A stretch of DNA of 64,000 nucleotides, taken from the NCBI GenBank assembly GCA_944386015.1, contig CALWZK010000003.1:1-64000 (forward strand), written 5' to 3'. This DNA comes from an uncultured Faecalibacterium sp. GTDB lineage: Bacteria; Bacillota; Clostridia; Oscillospirales; Ruminococcaceae. A model generated the notes under the pieces. It made no database searches, had not been told where the DNA came from, and worked only from the letters and a program-made list of their open reading frames with translations. Positions within the stretch are counted from its first letter, which is position 1; each line of letters opens with the position of its first letter. Position numbers and translations under genes: made by a program. Of this stretch, positions 28,057 to 37,297 are shown in pieces.

Positions 28057-28605
28057 ATGGAACTGTTTGAAAAAGCTGCCTATTTGCAGGGACTGCTGGA
28101 AGGCCTGGAGCTGGATGAGTCTACCAAGGAAGGCAAAGTTTTTCACGCAATGAGCGACCTGCTGGTGGAGATGGCCGGCGCCATCAAGACCCTGGAGCAG
28201 GATGTCACCCAGGCGGAGGACCATCTGGATCTCCTGCGCAGCGATGTGGAAGAGCTGCAGGCAGACGTCTACGAGGACGAGGATGAGGAGGACGATTCCG
28301 AGGCCCCCTGCTATGAGGTGGAGTGCCCCAATTGCGGCGAGACAGTCTATGTCACCGAAGAGGACCTGGACGCCGGCGAAGCCTTCTGCACCAACTGCGG
28401 CTGCACCTTTGAGGTGGCCCTGGATGACTCGGAGGAGGGCGAGGAGCCCGACGAGGAAGAACAGCCCGAGGACGCCAGCTACGAGGTCACCTGCCCCCTG
28501 TGCGGCACCGTCACCGTGCTGGACGAGGACACCCTGCTGTCGGGCAACGCCCGCTGCTCGGGCTGCGGCAAGCCCCTGGAGATTGATCTGCCCGAGGAAG
28601 ACTGA
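28057..28605 (+). CDS. CD1247-type protein with two zinc ribbons
   Basis: The 182-aa acidic protein has a helical N-terminal domain (LFEKAAYLQGLLEGLELDES to MAGAIKTLEQDV) like the CD1247 N-terminal domain of Clostridia. A Glu/Asp-rich linker follows, then two four-cysteine ribbons: CPNCGE...CTNCG (about 90-117) and CPLCG...CSGCG (about 148-176). It follows efp after a terminator. Molecular function is unknown; the ribbons suggest protein or nucleic-acid contacts. Confidence 0.82.
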   Translation: MELFEKAAYLQGLLEGLELDESTKEGKVFHAMSDLLVEMAGAIKTLEQDVTQAEDHLDLLRSDVEELQADVYEDEDEEDDSEAPCYEVECPNCGETVYVTEEDLDAGEAFCTNCGCTFEVALDDSEEGEEPDEEEQPEDASYEVTCPLCGTVTVLDEDTLLSGNARCSGCGKPLEIDLPEED

Positions 28606-28630
28606 TCCTTCCCCGCTGTTTTCAACAAGA

Positions 28631-28669
28631 AAATCCCCCGCCCGGTGAAAACCGGAGCGGGGGATTTTT
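28631..28669 (+). terminator. Bidirectional terminator between converging genes
   Basis: AAATCCCCCGC (28631-28641) pairs with GCGGGGGATTT (28657-28667), with an inner CCGG/CCGG stem. It has T-runs on both strands, so it ends the CD1247 gene (plus) and the 28684-28974 gene (minus). Confidence 0.88.
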
Positions 28670-28683
28670 GCTGCAGTATGGTT

Positions 28684-28974
28684 TCAGCGGGTGGCGGCCA
28701 GAGCCTTTTCCAGCCAGATGGAGCCGATGTCCAGGGCGTTGTACAGCCCATGGCGGACAGACTGGCGGGCGGTGCGCTCCTTCATCGACTTGGACAGATC
28801 GGTGGACAGCAGGGTCACCTGGACTTTGTCGGGCGTCTCGGCGCCATCGGCCTGGACGGTGGACAGGATCTGAAGGTACAGCACATAGGGATCCGTCATC
28901 CAGCCATAATAGAGCTCATTGTCCTTGCGGACGAGGGGCTTGCCTTTATAGGTCATTTTGGGTTTATAGGACAT
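28684..28974 (-). CDS. Small conserved hypothetical protein
   Basis: The 96-aa soluble protein begins MSYKPKMTYKGKPLVRKDNELYYG and has a DPYVLYLQIL segment and an alternating strand-helix pattern. I chose ATG 28974 because AAGGGAGG lies seven bases upstream; an in-frame ATG eight codons earlier has no comparable site. It has its own promoter at 29049-29077 and shares a terminator with the converging gene. It resembles short conserved proteins of gut Clostridia, but I recognise no functional domain. Confidence 0.78.
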   Translation of the reverse strand: MSYKPKMTYKGKPLVRKDNELYYGWMTDPYVLYLQILSTVQADGAETPDKVQVTLLSTDLSKSMKERTARQSVRHGLYNALDIGSIWLEKALAATR

Positions 28975-29048
28975 TCCAAAGCCTCCCTTATCTTTCAAGC
29001 CTGCCGTCCCCCAAAAGGGCCGGTCGGGCCAATTCTAAATTCTTTTTT

Positions 29049-29077
29049 AGTATAACATAAAAGCAAAGGCATTACAA
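29049..29077 (-). promoter_or_regulatory. Promoter of the small hypothetical gene
   Basis: On the minus strand TTGTAA (29072-29077), a 17-nt spacer and TATACT (29049-29054), about 75 nt before the start at 28974. Confidence 0.75.
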
Positions 29078-29404
29078 ATCATAAATTTGCGAATGTTCGT
29101 CATGAACCAAAATACAAGCGATTTTACGACAAAATTTTTTGAACTGTCCTGCCGTGGCCGCCGCTGCCCGTCAGAAAATCACCGGAAACGAAAAAAGGAA
29201 ACCGTCCCGCGCTTGCGGCTGCACGGGACGGTTCATTGCGGTATTCGGTTTGGTATGAGGAGGAATCATGTGTCACAGGGGGCGGTTGCGGCTCCGCCTT
29301 CTCTGTGATCTTAAGATACCAAAGATTTATACATAAACTGTTTTGAATCTATGAATCTTTTGTAAACTCTCCTCAAGGCCTTTCCATTTGGCGGATATGC
29401 CCCG
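29078..29404. other. AT-richer intergenic region with two hairpins
   Basis: No gene-sized ORF is convincing here. The region contains the minus-strand terminator at 29190-29233. It also holds a plus-strand 22-codon ORF (ATG 29268, after GAGGAGGAATC) whose first half is part of an inverted repeat (TCACAG...CTGTGA around a GGGCGG/CCGCC stem). The remainder is AT-rich with no recognised signal. Confidence 0.5.
29190..29233 (-). terminator. Terminator of the FtsX-ABC operon
   Basis: A perfect 10-bp inverted repeat AACCGTCCCG (29200-29209) / CGGGACGGTT (29224-29233) is followed on the minus strand by CCTTTTTTCG. It lies about 170 bases past the permease stop. Confidence 0.82.
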
Positions 29405-32400
29405 TCATTCGGGAGCTTTCATGCTCTCCACCATGCTGATATTGCGGACCTGGCGGCGCATCATCCGGCAGACCACCACCGTGAACAGCATGGTCAGGAC
29501 AACGCTGTACAGGTAGCTGGTGGGCTCCAGGGTGCGGATGAACATCATCTGCTCTGCCTCCACGGTGCGGATGATGAACTGGTGGAGGGGAGCACCGATG
29601 GCCAGGCCCACCACCGAGCCGATGACGCTGAGCAGCTCAATCTCCCGGAAGATGTAGCGGCACACCTCTTTGTCGAAGAAGCCCAGCACCTTGATGGTGG
29701 CCAGCTCCTTTTTCCGTTCGCCGATGTTGACGCTAATGAGGTTGTACAGCACCACCGCCGCCAGGGCCGCTGCACAGGCGATGATCAGCACAACCACATA
29801 GTTGATGCAGTCGATGGTGCTGTCGTACATGGCGGCTGTATCGGCGGTGAAGGAGGTGCTGGACACATAGTTGCAGTCCAGCAGGATGGTGCTGAGGATT
29901 TCCCGCTGGTTGGCGTCCTCACAGGAGGTGATGGCGTAGACGGTGTTCCAGGCAGGGTCAGCCACCAGCTGCTTCAGGGTGTCCTCTGTAACGTAGAGAT
30001 AAGCCCCCAGGTAGTTTTTGGTGATGCCGGTGAGGGTCAGCTCCACCCAGGAGCCGTCGGTGCCCTGGACCCAGAAGGAGTCTCCCGCCGAAAGGCCCAG
30101 CAGCTCGGCGGTCTTTTCGGTGAGGACCACGCTGCCGTCGGTGAAGTTCAGGGCCGCGCCGAAGCGGTTTTCCAGGGTGAAGGCCTGGGTGAGCTTCTGG
30201 GGGGACTCAGCCGCCACCAGGGTGACGCTGAGCTCGTTGGTGCTGTCGCTGGTGTCAGACACCGAGACAGTGCGGGTGTAGAAGGCGCCCCAGCTGTCCA
30301 CTTCGTCCCGGGAGGCCAGGGTATCGCTGAGGCCGCCTTCCAGATCCAGCGCCTTATCGCTGGACAGGGAGATGGTCAGGTCTGCCTTCTGGATGACCCC
30401 GTACTGCTGGCTGACAATCTCCACGATGGAATCCTGGAAGCCAAAGCCCACCAGCAGCAGGGCGGTGCAGCCCGCCACGCCCAGCACCGTCATATAGAAC
30501 CGCTTTTTGTAGCGGAACAGGTTGCGGGCGGTTGTCTTCTGGGAGAAGGTCATCCGGCGCCACAGGGGAGTGATCCGCTCCAGGAAAATCCGCTTGCCGG
30601 CGGCAGGGGCCCGGGGCAGCAGGAGGGCCGCCGGCTTCTCCCGCAGGGAGACCCGGCAGGCTGCCAGGGTGGTGAGGCCCACCACGCCGGTGCTGATGAG
30701 AAGGCTCATGACGGCCAGCAGCGGGTAGACCTTGAGGTGGAAGGTGGGAAGGTCAAAGACGGTGGAATAGGCCATCCAGAGGACGGCAGGCAGGGCGTAG
30801 AAGCCCAGCAGCATGCCCACAATGCAGCCCAGCAGCCCGGCCGTGATGCCGTAAACCAGGTACTTGGCGGTGATCTCCCGGTCGCTGTAGCCCAGGGCCT
30901 TGAAGGTGCCCATCTGGGTGCGGTTTTCCTCCACCATCCGGGTCATGGTGGTGCTGGCCACCAGGGCCGCCACCAAGAAGAAGAACAGGGGGAACACCCG
31001 GGCGATGGATTCGATCCGGTCGGCGTTCTGCTCAAACAGCACCATCGAAACCACGCTGCTGCGGTCCAGCACATACCACTCGCCGGCGGTGATGTCGTCC
31101 ACCTGCTCGGCAGCATCGTTCAGCTGCTGGCGGGCGTCGGCCAGCTGGGCCTCGGCATCCGCCTTCTGCTGGGCAAACTCTGCGGCGCCCTGGTTGTAGG
31201 ACTCCCAGCCCTCGTCCAGCTGGGCGCGGGCGTCTTCCAGCTGCTTTTCGGCGGCGTCAAAGGAGGTCCAGGCCTGGGCGTTGCCGGTGTTGAGGGCCAG
31301 CTGCCCTTCCAGCACCTGGAGCTTCATCTGTTTCAGGGCGGCCTCCGCCTCGGTGACCAGCTCCTCGTTGGAGAGGTTGGGGGAGGAAATTAAACCCTGC
31401 TGATACATCTGGCGCTTGCCCTCGTCCAGCTGGGCCTGGTAATCGGCCAGCTGCTGATAGGTGGAATCATAGAGGGCCTGGGCCCGGGCCAGCAGGTCCC
31501 GGAGCTCCACATAGTTCACATCATCCGGCTCGGCCTCCTCCAGGGCGGCCTCGGCATTTTGCAGGATGTCCTCGGCATAGCCCAGCATGGGGTCGGCCAC
31601 GCTCTTGAGGGTGACCAGCTGCTTGATCTGTTCCAGCTGCTGTTCAAAGTCCAGCACCTTGGCCTGGGCGTCCACCAGCTGGTCGGCGCCGCTGGCCATG
31701 GAATCGGGGAGGGCAGCCTTCTGGGCTTCCAGCTCCTCCATGCCGCTGGCGTATTCGGCCTCGCCCTGATCCAGCTGGGCTTTGGCGTCGTCCAGCTGCT
31801 GCTGGGCGTCGGCCAGCTGGGCCTGGGCCTCGGCTTCTTTTTCCTCCAGGGTGGTGCGGGCGTCGTCCAGCTGGGCCTGGGCGGCGTCGATCAGGTCTTC
31901 CCGGCGCTGGGCCGACTGACGGGCGCTGATGGCCTCCAGCCGGTCCTTGACGGTGTCCACCGCCTGCTGGTATTCGTCGGAGTAGTTGTCGTACTGACTG
32001 GCGCCCGCCACCTTGATGTAGCAGAAGGCGTAGTAATCCATGGTCAGGCTGCCGTCGGGCAGATAGACCGCCAGCCCCAGGGTGCCGTTGCCGGCTGTGG
32101 TGCTCTCGGCCTCATTGGAAAAGTAGAGGGGGTCTTTCACAAACCCCACTACCGTCAGGGTGTCGGTGTCCAGCCCTGTGTCGCCGGTGAGGGTGATGGT
32201 GTCCCCCAGACGGAGGCTGGAGGCAGAGGCGGTGTCCAGCACCTGGACCACGCACTCACCCTCTTTTTCGGGCATCCGGCCATCCTCCAGAACCAGACGG
32301 TTCATGTTGGATTCCTCGGCCAGGGTGGGGTAGGCCGACAGCTGCTGAAGGCGGACGGCCAGGGTGTTGCCGCCGCGGTAGCTGCCCTCGCAGTCCACCG

Positions 32401-32668
32401 ACTTGACCGGCATCACCGCCTCCACCCCTTCGGTGGAGGAGATGGCGTCGATGTCCTTGTCGCTGAGGCCCAGGGTGGACACCACCCGGATGTCAAAGAC
32501 ATTCTGCTGGGTGTACCAGGTCTGGCCGGCCCCCCGCATGCCGGGGGCAACGCTGAGCAGGCCGGAAAGCATCATAACCCCCAGCAGCACGATCCCGAAT
32601 ACCGAGGCAAAGCGGCTTTTGCTGGCGGAAAGTTCCCGCCACATATTTTTGCGATAGGTCTTTTTCAC
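29405..32668 (-). CDS. FtsX-type ABC transporter permease with large coiled-coil domain
   Basis: The 1087-aa permease has an N-terminal membrane helix (about 18-40) and an extracellular MacB-like region. A long Gln/Ala/Leu/Glu coiled coil follows (about 255-545), containing many LxDAxxQLDxxxxxL-type repeats. Three membrane helices with VAALVASTTMTRMVEENRTQMGTFKALGYSDREI (first FtsX domain) come next. Then there is a second helix, another outer domain and a final FtsX domain with IGERKKELATIKVLGFFDKEV. Such permeases work as mechanotransmission or export pumps. It follows its ATPase gene by six bases. Confidence 0.93.
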   Translation of the reverse strand: MKKTYRKNMWRELSASKSRFASVFGIVLLGVMMLSGLLSVAPGMRGAGQTWYTQQNVFDIRVVSTLGLSDKDIDAISSTEGVEAVMPVKSVDCEGSYRGGNTLAVRLQQLSAYPTLAEESNMNRLVLEDGRMPEKEGECVVQVLDTASASSLRLGDTITLTGDTGLDTDTLTVVGFVKDPLYFSNEAESTTAGNGTLGLAVYLPDGSLTMDYYAFCYIKVAGASQYDNYSDEYQQAVDTVKDRLEAISARQSAQRREDLIDAAQAQLDDARTTLEEKEAEAQAQLADAQQQLDDAKAQLDQGEAEYASGMEELEAQKAALPDSMASGADQLVDAQAKVLDFEQQLEQIKQLVTLKSVADPMLGYAEDILQNAEAALEEAEPDDVNYVELRDLLARAQALYDSTYQQLADYQAQLDEGKRQMYQQGLISSPNLSNEELVTEAEAALKQMKLQVLEGQLALNTGNAQAWTSFDAAEKQLEDARAQLDEGWESYNQGAAEFAQQKADAEAQLADARQQLNDAAEQVDDITAGEWYVLDRSSVVSMVLFEQNADRIESIARVFPLFFFLVAALVASTTMTRMVEENRTQMGTFKALGYSDREITAKYLVYGITAGLLGCIVGMLLGFYALPAVLWMAYSTVFDLPTFHLKVYPLLAVMSLLISTGVVGLTTLAACRVSLREKPAALLLPRAPAAGKRIFLERITPLWRRMTFSQKTTARNLFRYKKRFYMTVLGVAGCTALLLVGFGFQDSIVEIVSQQYGVIQKADLTISLSSDKALDLEGGLSDTLASRDEVDSWGAFYTRTVSVSDTSDSTNELSVTLVAAESPQKLTQAFTLENRFGAALNFTDGSVVLTEKTAELLGLSAGDSFWVQGTDGSWVELTLTGITKNYLGAYLYVTEDTLKQLVADPAWNTVYAITSCEDANQREILSTILLDCNYVSSTSFTADTAAMYDSTIDCINYVVVLIIACAAALAAVVLYNLISVNIGERKKELATIKVLGFFDKEVCRYIFREIELLSVIGSVVGLAIGAPLHQFIIRTVEAEQMMFIRTLEPTSYLYSVVLTMLFTVVVCRMMRRQVRNISMVESMKAPE

Positions 32669-32674
32669 GTTGGC

Positions 32675-33379
32675 TCACCACTCGATCTCTTCCACCGGGA
32701 CAGGGTGCTCGTTCACCTCATTGGAGATGATCTGGCCGCTGCGCACCTGGACGATCCGGTCGGCCATACCGGTCAAAGCTGTGTTGTGGGTGATGACGAT
32801 GACGGTCCGGCCGGTTTTCCGGCAGGTGTCCTGCAAAAGGGCCAGCACCGACTTGCCGGTCTTGTAGTCCAGGGCGCCGGTGGGCTCGTCGCACAAAAGG
32901 ATCTTGGGGTTTTTGGCCAGGGCGCGGGCGATGGCGACCCGCTGCTGTTCGCCGCCGGACAGCTGGGCAGGGAAGTTGTTGAGCCGCTGGCCCAGGCCCA
33001 CGCTCTTGAGGGTTTCGGCGGGGTCCAGGGGGTTGCGGCAGATCTCGATGGCCAGCTCCACGTTTTCCAGGGCGGTCAGGTTTTGAACCAGGTTGTAAAA
33101 CTGGAACACAAACCCCACGTCGTAGCGCCGGTAGGCGGTGAGCTCCTTTTCGTTGAAACGGCTGACTTCGGCACCGTCCAGGACGATGCGGCCCTCGTCG
33201 CAGCGGTCCATGCCCCCCAGCATGTTCAGCAGGGTGGTTTTGCCGGCGCCGGAGGGGCCGACGATGACGCAAAATTCCCCCTTGTTGACATGAAAGGTCA
33301 TGTGATCGGCTGCGGCGACCCGAATATCGCCGGTCTGGTAGTACTTTGATACGTCGGTGAAACTGACAAAAGCATCCAT
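32675..33379 (-). CDS. MacB/LolD-type ABC transporter ATP-binding protein
   Basis: The ~234-aa ATPase has Walker [18 protein letters not shown]-loop [10 protein letters not shown], signature [19 protein letters not shown], Walker [12 protein letters not shown] and H-loop VITHN. These are typical of ATPases that pair with FtsX-type permeases. ATG 33379 follows GGAAGGTGG; an in-frame GTG three codons upstream is possible. The promoter is at 33441-33470. Confidence 0.95.
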   Translation of the reverse strand: MDAFVSFTDVSKYYQTGDIRVAAADHMTFHVNKGEFCVIVGPSGAGKTTLLNMLGGMDRCDEGRIVLDGAEVSRFNEKELTAYRRYDVGFVFQFYNLVQNLTALENVELAIEICRNPLDPAETLKSVGLGQRLNNFPAQLSGGEQQRVAIARALAKNPKILLCDEPTGALDYKTGKSVLALLQDTCRKTGRTVIVITHNTALTGMADRIVQVRSGQIISNEVNEHPVPVEEIEW

Positions 33380-33440
33380 GGATACCACCTTCCCTTTCCG
33401 TGTATCTGACGTTTTTCCGCGCTTGTTCTTTCTTATCTTA

Positions 33441-33470
33441 ATAGTACAACAAACCGGCAGGCGGTTGCAA
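33441..33470 (-). promoter_or_regulatory. Promoter of the FtsX-ABC operon
   Basis: On the minus strand TTGCAA (33465-33470), an 18-nt spacer and TACTAT (33441-33446), about 60 nt upstream of the ATPase start. Confidence 0.6.
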
Positions 33471-33886
33471 GAAATTCCCTGTTGTATTCATGCAAATGTT
33501 ACAAATCCACTATATTTACGCCGGGCGCGGTTGTGCGTTGCGCCCGCCCGGGGCAGGCGGCCGGACCTCCCGGCGGGGATATTCTTGTGGAGCTTTTACA
33601 AAAAGCAGCGTGCCATTTTATGGAAAAAGGAGAACTTGCCTCCCGGCGCCCCCAAACAATCGTTTTACAAGGCCATCATTTCGCATAGAATGATGCGAAA
33701 AGCAGCCCCAAAACCGGGCCCCGGAAAACTTTGCCCCGTACCGGGCCGCAGGCCAAAAGGCAAAAAAGGAGCGAATAACCGTCTGTTTTGCAGCCTTCGT
33801 GAAAGACCACAGCAGTGTGTGGTACCCAGTGAAGCTCTTTTTGCCTCCTTTTTCTCTCGAGAAAAAGGAGGAGAAAAAGGAGGGGG
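33471..33886. other. Gene-free spacer with inverted repeats
   Basis: This ~415-base stretch between divergent operons has no ORF with a credible start. TTTCGCAT/ATGCGAAA repeats lie near 33678-33700. Near 33845-33871 a perfect inverted repeat, CCTCCTTTTTC / GAAAAAGGAGG, has a six-base loop. The right arm is followed by a second GAAAAAGGAGG-like copy just before the leu promoter. No T-run makes it a normal terminator. Confidence 0.5.
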
Positions 33887-33915
33887 TTGACTTCAGGGGT
33901 GCAGCATGGTAAAAT
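33887..33915 (+). promoter_or_regulatory. Promoter of the leu operon
   Basis: TTGACT (33887-33892), a 17-nt spacer and TAAAAT (33910-33915). It lies immediately upstream of the T-box leader. Confidence 0.85.
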
Positions 33916-33921
33916 AAGCGC

Positions 33922-34245
33922 AGTTTCAGCAAACAACCAAATGCGTTGATGGGGAAAAATCGGAAGATCTTCCGCTTGCAGAGAGCCGCCGGGTGGTGTA
34001 AGGCGGCGCGGGAACTTCTGGCTACTGGCCCCTGAGCAGCAGAGCCCAACGGTCATTTCCCAGTAGGTTCTGACGGATGCCCACCGTTACGGGGGCAGCG
34101 ATTCGCCGCTTTTTTCAAGTGGGCTGATCGTGTGAGCGGCCGCATCATTTGCGGCAAAGAGAGTGGTACCACGGGCCGCCTTGTATCGAATGTTACAGGC
34201 TCTCGTCTCTCAGGGCTTTCGCCCCTGAGTGACGAGGGCCTTTTT
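33922..34245 (+). promoter_or_regulatory. T-box leader of the leu operon (tRNA-Leu sensing)
   Basis: The leader has all T-box landmarks in order: the start of Stem I (GCGTTGATGGGG near 33942), the AGAGAG bulge, and the distal loop GCCGCCGGGTGGTGTAAGG near 33975-34003. The T-box sequence GAGTGGTACCACGGGCC follows (34161-34177), then a strong terminator (34198-34245). TGGT in the T-box bulge would pair with a tRNA ACCA end, which fits tRNA-Leu. The specifier triplet is probably CTG at 34025-34027, though I cannot fix it with certainty. Uncharged tRNA-Leu should favour antitermination and expression of leuACDB. Confidence 0.93.
34198..34245 (+). terminator. Regulated T-box terminator
   Basis: CTCGTC (34202-34207) pairs with GACGAG (34231-34236) and CTCAGGG (34209-34215) with CCCTGAG (34223-34229). 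An outer GGC/GCC pair precedes TTTTT. It competes with the antiterminator formed by the T-box sequence upstream. Confidence 0.92.
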
Positions 34246-34315
34246 GTATGCGCCGGTTCCCGAGAGGGCCGGGCGCGGCTGCAATTTATCTGCATGATAA
34301 CAGGAGGATACCGCT

Positions 34316-35968
34316 ATGATGGACGCTACCAAATACGCACCGGGCTATTACCCCGCACCCGCCGGCTATGACAGCTGGGTCAAAAAGGACCACATCGAAA
34401 AAGCACCCGCTTTCTGCAGCGTGGACCTGCGGGACGGCAACCAGGCCCTGATTGTCCCCATGAGCCTGGAGGAAAAGATCGAATTTTTCCAGATGCTGGT
34501 GAAGATCGGCTTCAAGGAGATCGAAGTGGGCTTCCCCGCCGCCAGCGAGACCGAGTATGAGTTCCTGCGGACCCTGATCGAGCAGAACATGATCCCCGAG
34601 GACGTCACCGTCCAGGTGCTGACCCAGTGCCGGGACCACATCATCCGCAAGACCTTTGAGGCCGTCAAGGGCGCACCCCGGGCAGTGATCCACTTCTACA
34701 ACTCCACCTCGGTGGCCCAGCGGGAGCAGGTGTTCCACAAGTCCAAGGATGAGATCAAACAGATCGCCATCGACGGCGCCAAGCTGGTGAAGCAGCTGAG
34801 CCAGGAGTACGAAGGCAACTTCCTGTTTGAGTACAGCCCCGAGAGCTTCACCGGCACCGAGCCCGACTATGCCCTGGAGGTGTGCAACGCCGTCATCGAC
34901 ATCATGGAGCCCACCCCCGACCGGCCCATGATCATCAACCTGCCGGTCACCGTGGAGATGAGCATGCCCCACGTCTACGCCAGCCAGATCGAGTATTGCT
35001 CCTGCCACCTGCACAACCGGGACAGCGTCATCCTCTCCACCCATCCCCACAACGACCGGGGCACCGGCGTGGCCTGCGCTGAGCTGGCTGTGCTGGCCGG
35101 CGCCCAGCGGATTGAGTGCTGCCTGTTCGGCAACGGCGAGCGCACCGGCAACGTGGACGCTATCACCCTGGCTCTGAACATGTACAGCCACGGCGTGGAC
35201 CCCAAGCTGGACTTCTCGGATCTGCCCGCCATCTGCAAGGTGTACGAGCGGGTGACCCGGATGCACGTCTACGAGCGCAGCCCCTATGCGGGCCAGCTGG
35301 TGTTCGCCGCCTTCTCGGGCAGCCATCAGGACGCCATCGCCAAGGGCATGAACTACCGCAAGGAAAAGGGCGAGCACCGCTGGACCTGCCCCTATATCCC
35401 CATCGACCCCCACGACATCGGCCGCACCTATGACGCCGACGTCATCCGGATCAACAGCCAGAGCGGCAAGGGCGGCATCGGCTTTGTGCTGGAGCAGAAC
35501 TACGGCTACAACCTGCCCCCCAAGATGCGGGAGGACCTGGGCTACAAGGTCAAGGCTGTGTCGGACCACAGCCACAAGGAGCTGTCCGCCGCCGAGGTCT
35601 GCCGGATCTTCGAGCAGGAATACCTCAACAAGTGCAAACCCCTGAACGTGGCAGAGGCCCACTTCATCCAGAAGCAGGGGATCACCGCTTCGGTGACGAT
35701 GGAAATGAACGGCTCCACCCGTGAGATCGTGGCCATTGGCAACGGCCGTCTGGACGCTGTGGCCAACGCCATCCAGACCGCCACCGGCATGGACTTCCAT
35801 CTGGAGCAATACTCGGAGCACAGCCTGGACGGCGGCTCCACCTCCCGGGCAGCCTCCTATGTGGGCCTGGTCTGGGGCGACGGCACCACCACCTGGGGCG
35901 CCGGCACCGACACCGACATCATTGTGGCCGGCATCAAGGCCCTGGTTTCGGCCATCAACAACAAGTAA
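34316..35968 (+). CDS. leuA: 2-isopropylmalate synthase
   Basis: The 550-aa enzyme condenses 2-oxoisovalerate with acetyl-CoA, the first committed step of leucine synthesis. It is of the longer LeuA type: CSVDLRDGNQALIVPMS, GFKEIEVGFPAASETEYEF, STHPHNDRGTGVACAELAVLAG and FGNGERTGNVD. The C-terminal regulatory domain (about 420-550) should bind leucine for feedback inhibition. AGGAGG lies eight bases before the ATG. It is the first gene of the T-box-controlled operon. Confidence 0.97.
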   Translation: MMDATKYAPGYYPAPAGYDSWVKKDHIEKAPAFCSVDLRDGNQALIVPMSLEEKIEFFQMLVKIGFKEIEVGFPAASETEYEFLRTLIEQNMIPEDVTVQVLTQCRDHIIRKTFEAVKGAPRAVIHFYNSTSVAQREQVFHKSKDEIKQIAIDGAKLVKQLSQEYEGNFLFEYSPESFTGTEPDYALEVCNAVIDIMEPTPDRPMIINLPVTVEMSMPHVYASQIEYCSCHLHNRDSVILSTHPHNDRGTGVACAELAVLAGAQRIECCLFGNGERTGNVDAITLALNMYSHGVDPKLDFSDLPAICKVYERVTRMHVYERSPYAGQLVFAAFSGSHQDAIAKGMNYRKEKGEHRWTCPYIPIDPHDIGRTYDADVIRINSQSGKGGIGFVLEQNYGYNLPPKMREDLGYKVKAVSDHSHKELSAAEVCRIFEQEYLNKCKPLNVAEAHFIQKQGITASVTMEMNGSTREIVAIGNGRLDAVANAIQTATGMDFHLEQYSEHSLDGGSTSRAASYVGLVWGDGTTTWGAGTDTDIIVAGIKALVSAINNK

Positions 35969-36016
35969 AACCGGACGCCTGGAGCGCCCCGCAGAAAGAT
36001 AGAGGAGAAACGCATC

Positions 36017-37276
36017 ATGGGAATGACTCTGACGCAGAAGATTCTGGCTGCCCACGCCGGCCTGGACCAGGTCAAGGCGGGCCAGCTGATCAACGCCAAG
36101 CTGGATATTGTGCTGGGCAACGACATCACCACCCCGGTGGCCATCAACGAATTTGAAAAGGCCGGCTTTGACAGCGTGTTCGACAAGGAACACATCGCCA
36201 TCGTGCTGGACCACTTTGTCCCCAACAAGGACATCAAGAGCGCCACCCAGTCCAAGCAGTGCCGCACCTTCGCCAACAAGTACGACATCCTGAACTTCTA
36301 CGATGTGGGCCAGATGGGCATCGAGCACGCCCTGCTGCCCGAGAAGGGCATCGTCACCGCCGGCGACTGCGTCATCGGCGCCGACAGCCACACCTGCACC
36401 TACGGCGCCCTGGGTGCCTTCTCCACCGGTGTGGGCTCCACCGATATGGCCGCCGGCATGGCCACCGGCATGGCATGGTTCAAGGTGCCTGCCGCCATCC
36501 GGTTTGTCCTCACCGGCTCCCTGCCTGAGCGGGTGTCGGGCAAGGACCTGATCCTCTCCATCATCGGCCAGATCGGGGTGGACGGCGCCCTCTACAAGTC
36601 GATGGAGTTCACCGGGCCCGGCGTGGCCAGCCTGTCCATGGACGACCGGCTCTGCGTCTGCAACATGGCCATCGAGGCCGGCGCCAAGAACGGCATCTTC
36701 CCGGTGGACGATGTGACCAAAGCTTATCTGCAGGGCCGCAGCCAGCGGACCCCGGTCTACTATGAGGCAGACCCCGACGCCGAGTACGAGCAGACCATCG
36801 AGATCGACCTGTCCAAGCTGGTGCCCACCGTCAGCTACCCCCACCTGCCCGAGAACACCCACCCCGCCAGCGAGGGCAGCGGCATCAAGATCGACCAGGT
36901 GGTGATCGGCAGCTGCACCAACGGCCGCCTGGAGGACATGGAGGCCGCCTACAACATCCTGAAGGGCAAGCACATCGCCAAGGAGGTCCGGGGCATCATC
37001 ATCCCGGCCACCATGGCAGTCTACAAGGAGTGCATCCGCCGCGGCTGGACCGAGGCCTTCATCGACGCCGGCTGCATTGTCTCCACCCCCACCTGCGGCC
37101 CCTGCCTGGGCGGCTACATGGGCATCCTGGCCGAGGGAGAGCGCTGCGTCTCCACCACCAACCGGAACTTTGTGGGCCGGATGGGCCACGTCAAGAGTGA
37201 GGTCTACCTGGCTTCGCCGGCTACGGCAGCCGCTTCGGCCCTCACCGGCACCATCACCGACCCCCGCACCGTCTGA
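36017..37276 (+). CDS. leuC: 3-isopropylmalate dehydratase, large subunit
   Basis: The 419-aa aconitase-family protein carries the [4Fe-4S] cluster and isomerises 2- to 3-isopropylmalate with LeuD. Cluster cysteines are in [10 protein letters not shown] and [33 protein letters not shown] is the family signature. GAGGAGA precedes the ATG, and leuD follows 21 bases after the stop. Confidence 0.97.
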   Translation: MGMTLTQKILAAHAGLDQVKAGQLINAKLDIVLGNDITTPVAINEFEKAGFDSVFDKEHIAIVLDHFVPNKDIKSATQSKQCRTFANKYDILNFYDVGQMGIEHALLPEKGIVTAGDCVIGADSHTCTYGALGAFSTGVGSTDMAAGMATGMAWFKVPAAIRFVLTGSLPERVSGKDLILSIIGQIGVDGALYKSMEFTGPGVASLSMDDRLCVCNMAIEAGAKNGIFPVDDVTKAYLQGRSQRTPVYYEADPDAEYEQTIEIDLSKLVPTVSYPHLPENTHPASEGSGIKIDQVVIGSCTNGRLEDMEAAYNILKGKHIAKEVRGIIIPATMAVYKECIRRGWTEAFIDAGCIVSTPTCGPCLGGYMGILAEGERCVSTTNRNFVGRMGHVKSEVYLASPATAAASALTGTITDPRTV

Positions 37277-37297
37277 CCAGGAAAGGAGCACACTGCA

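Noticed and set aside
29582..31393. 603-codon plus-strand ORF opposite the FtsX permease
   Set aside because: It is an antisense shadow of the coiled-coil and permease codons, with no start signal.
33357..34056. Several ORFs in the spacer before the leu operon, on both strands
   Set aside because: They cross promoters, the T-box and inverted repeats, have no ribosome binding site, and encode low-complexity KGG/EKGG-type peptides.
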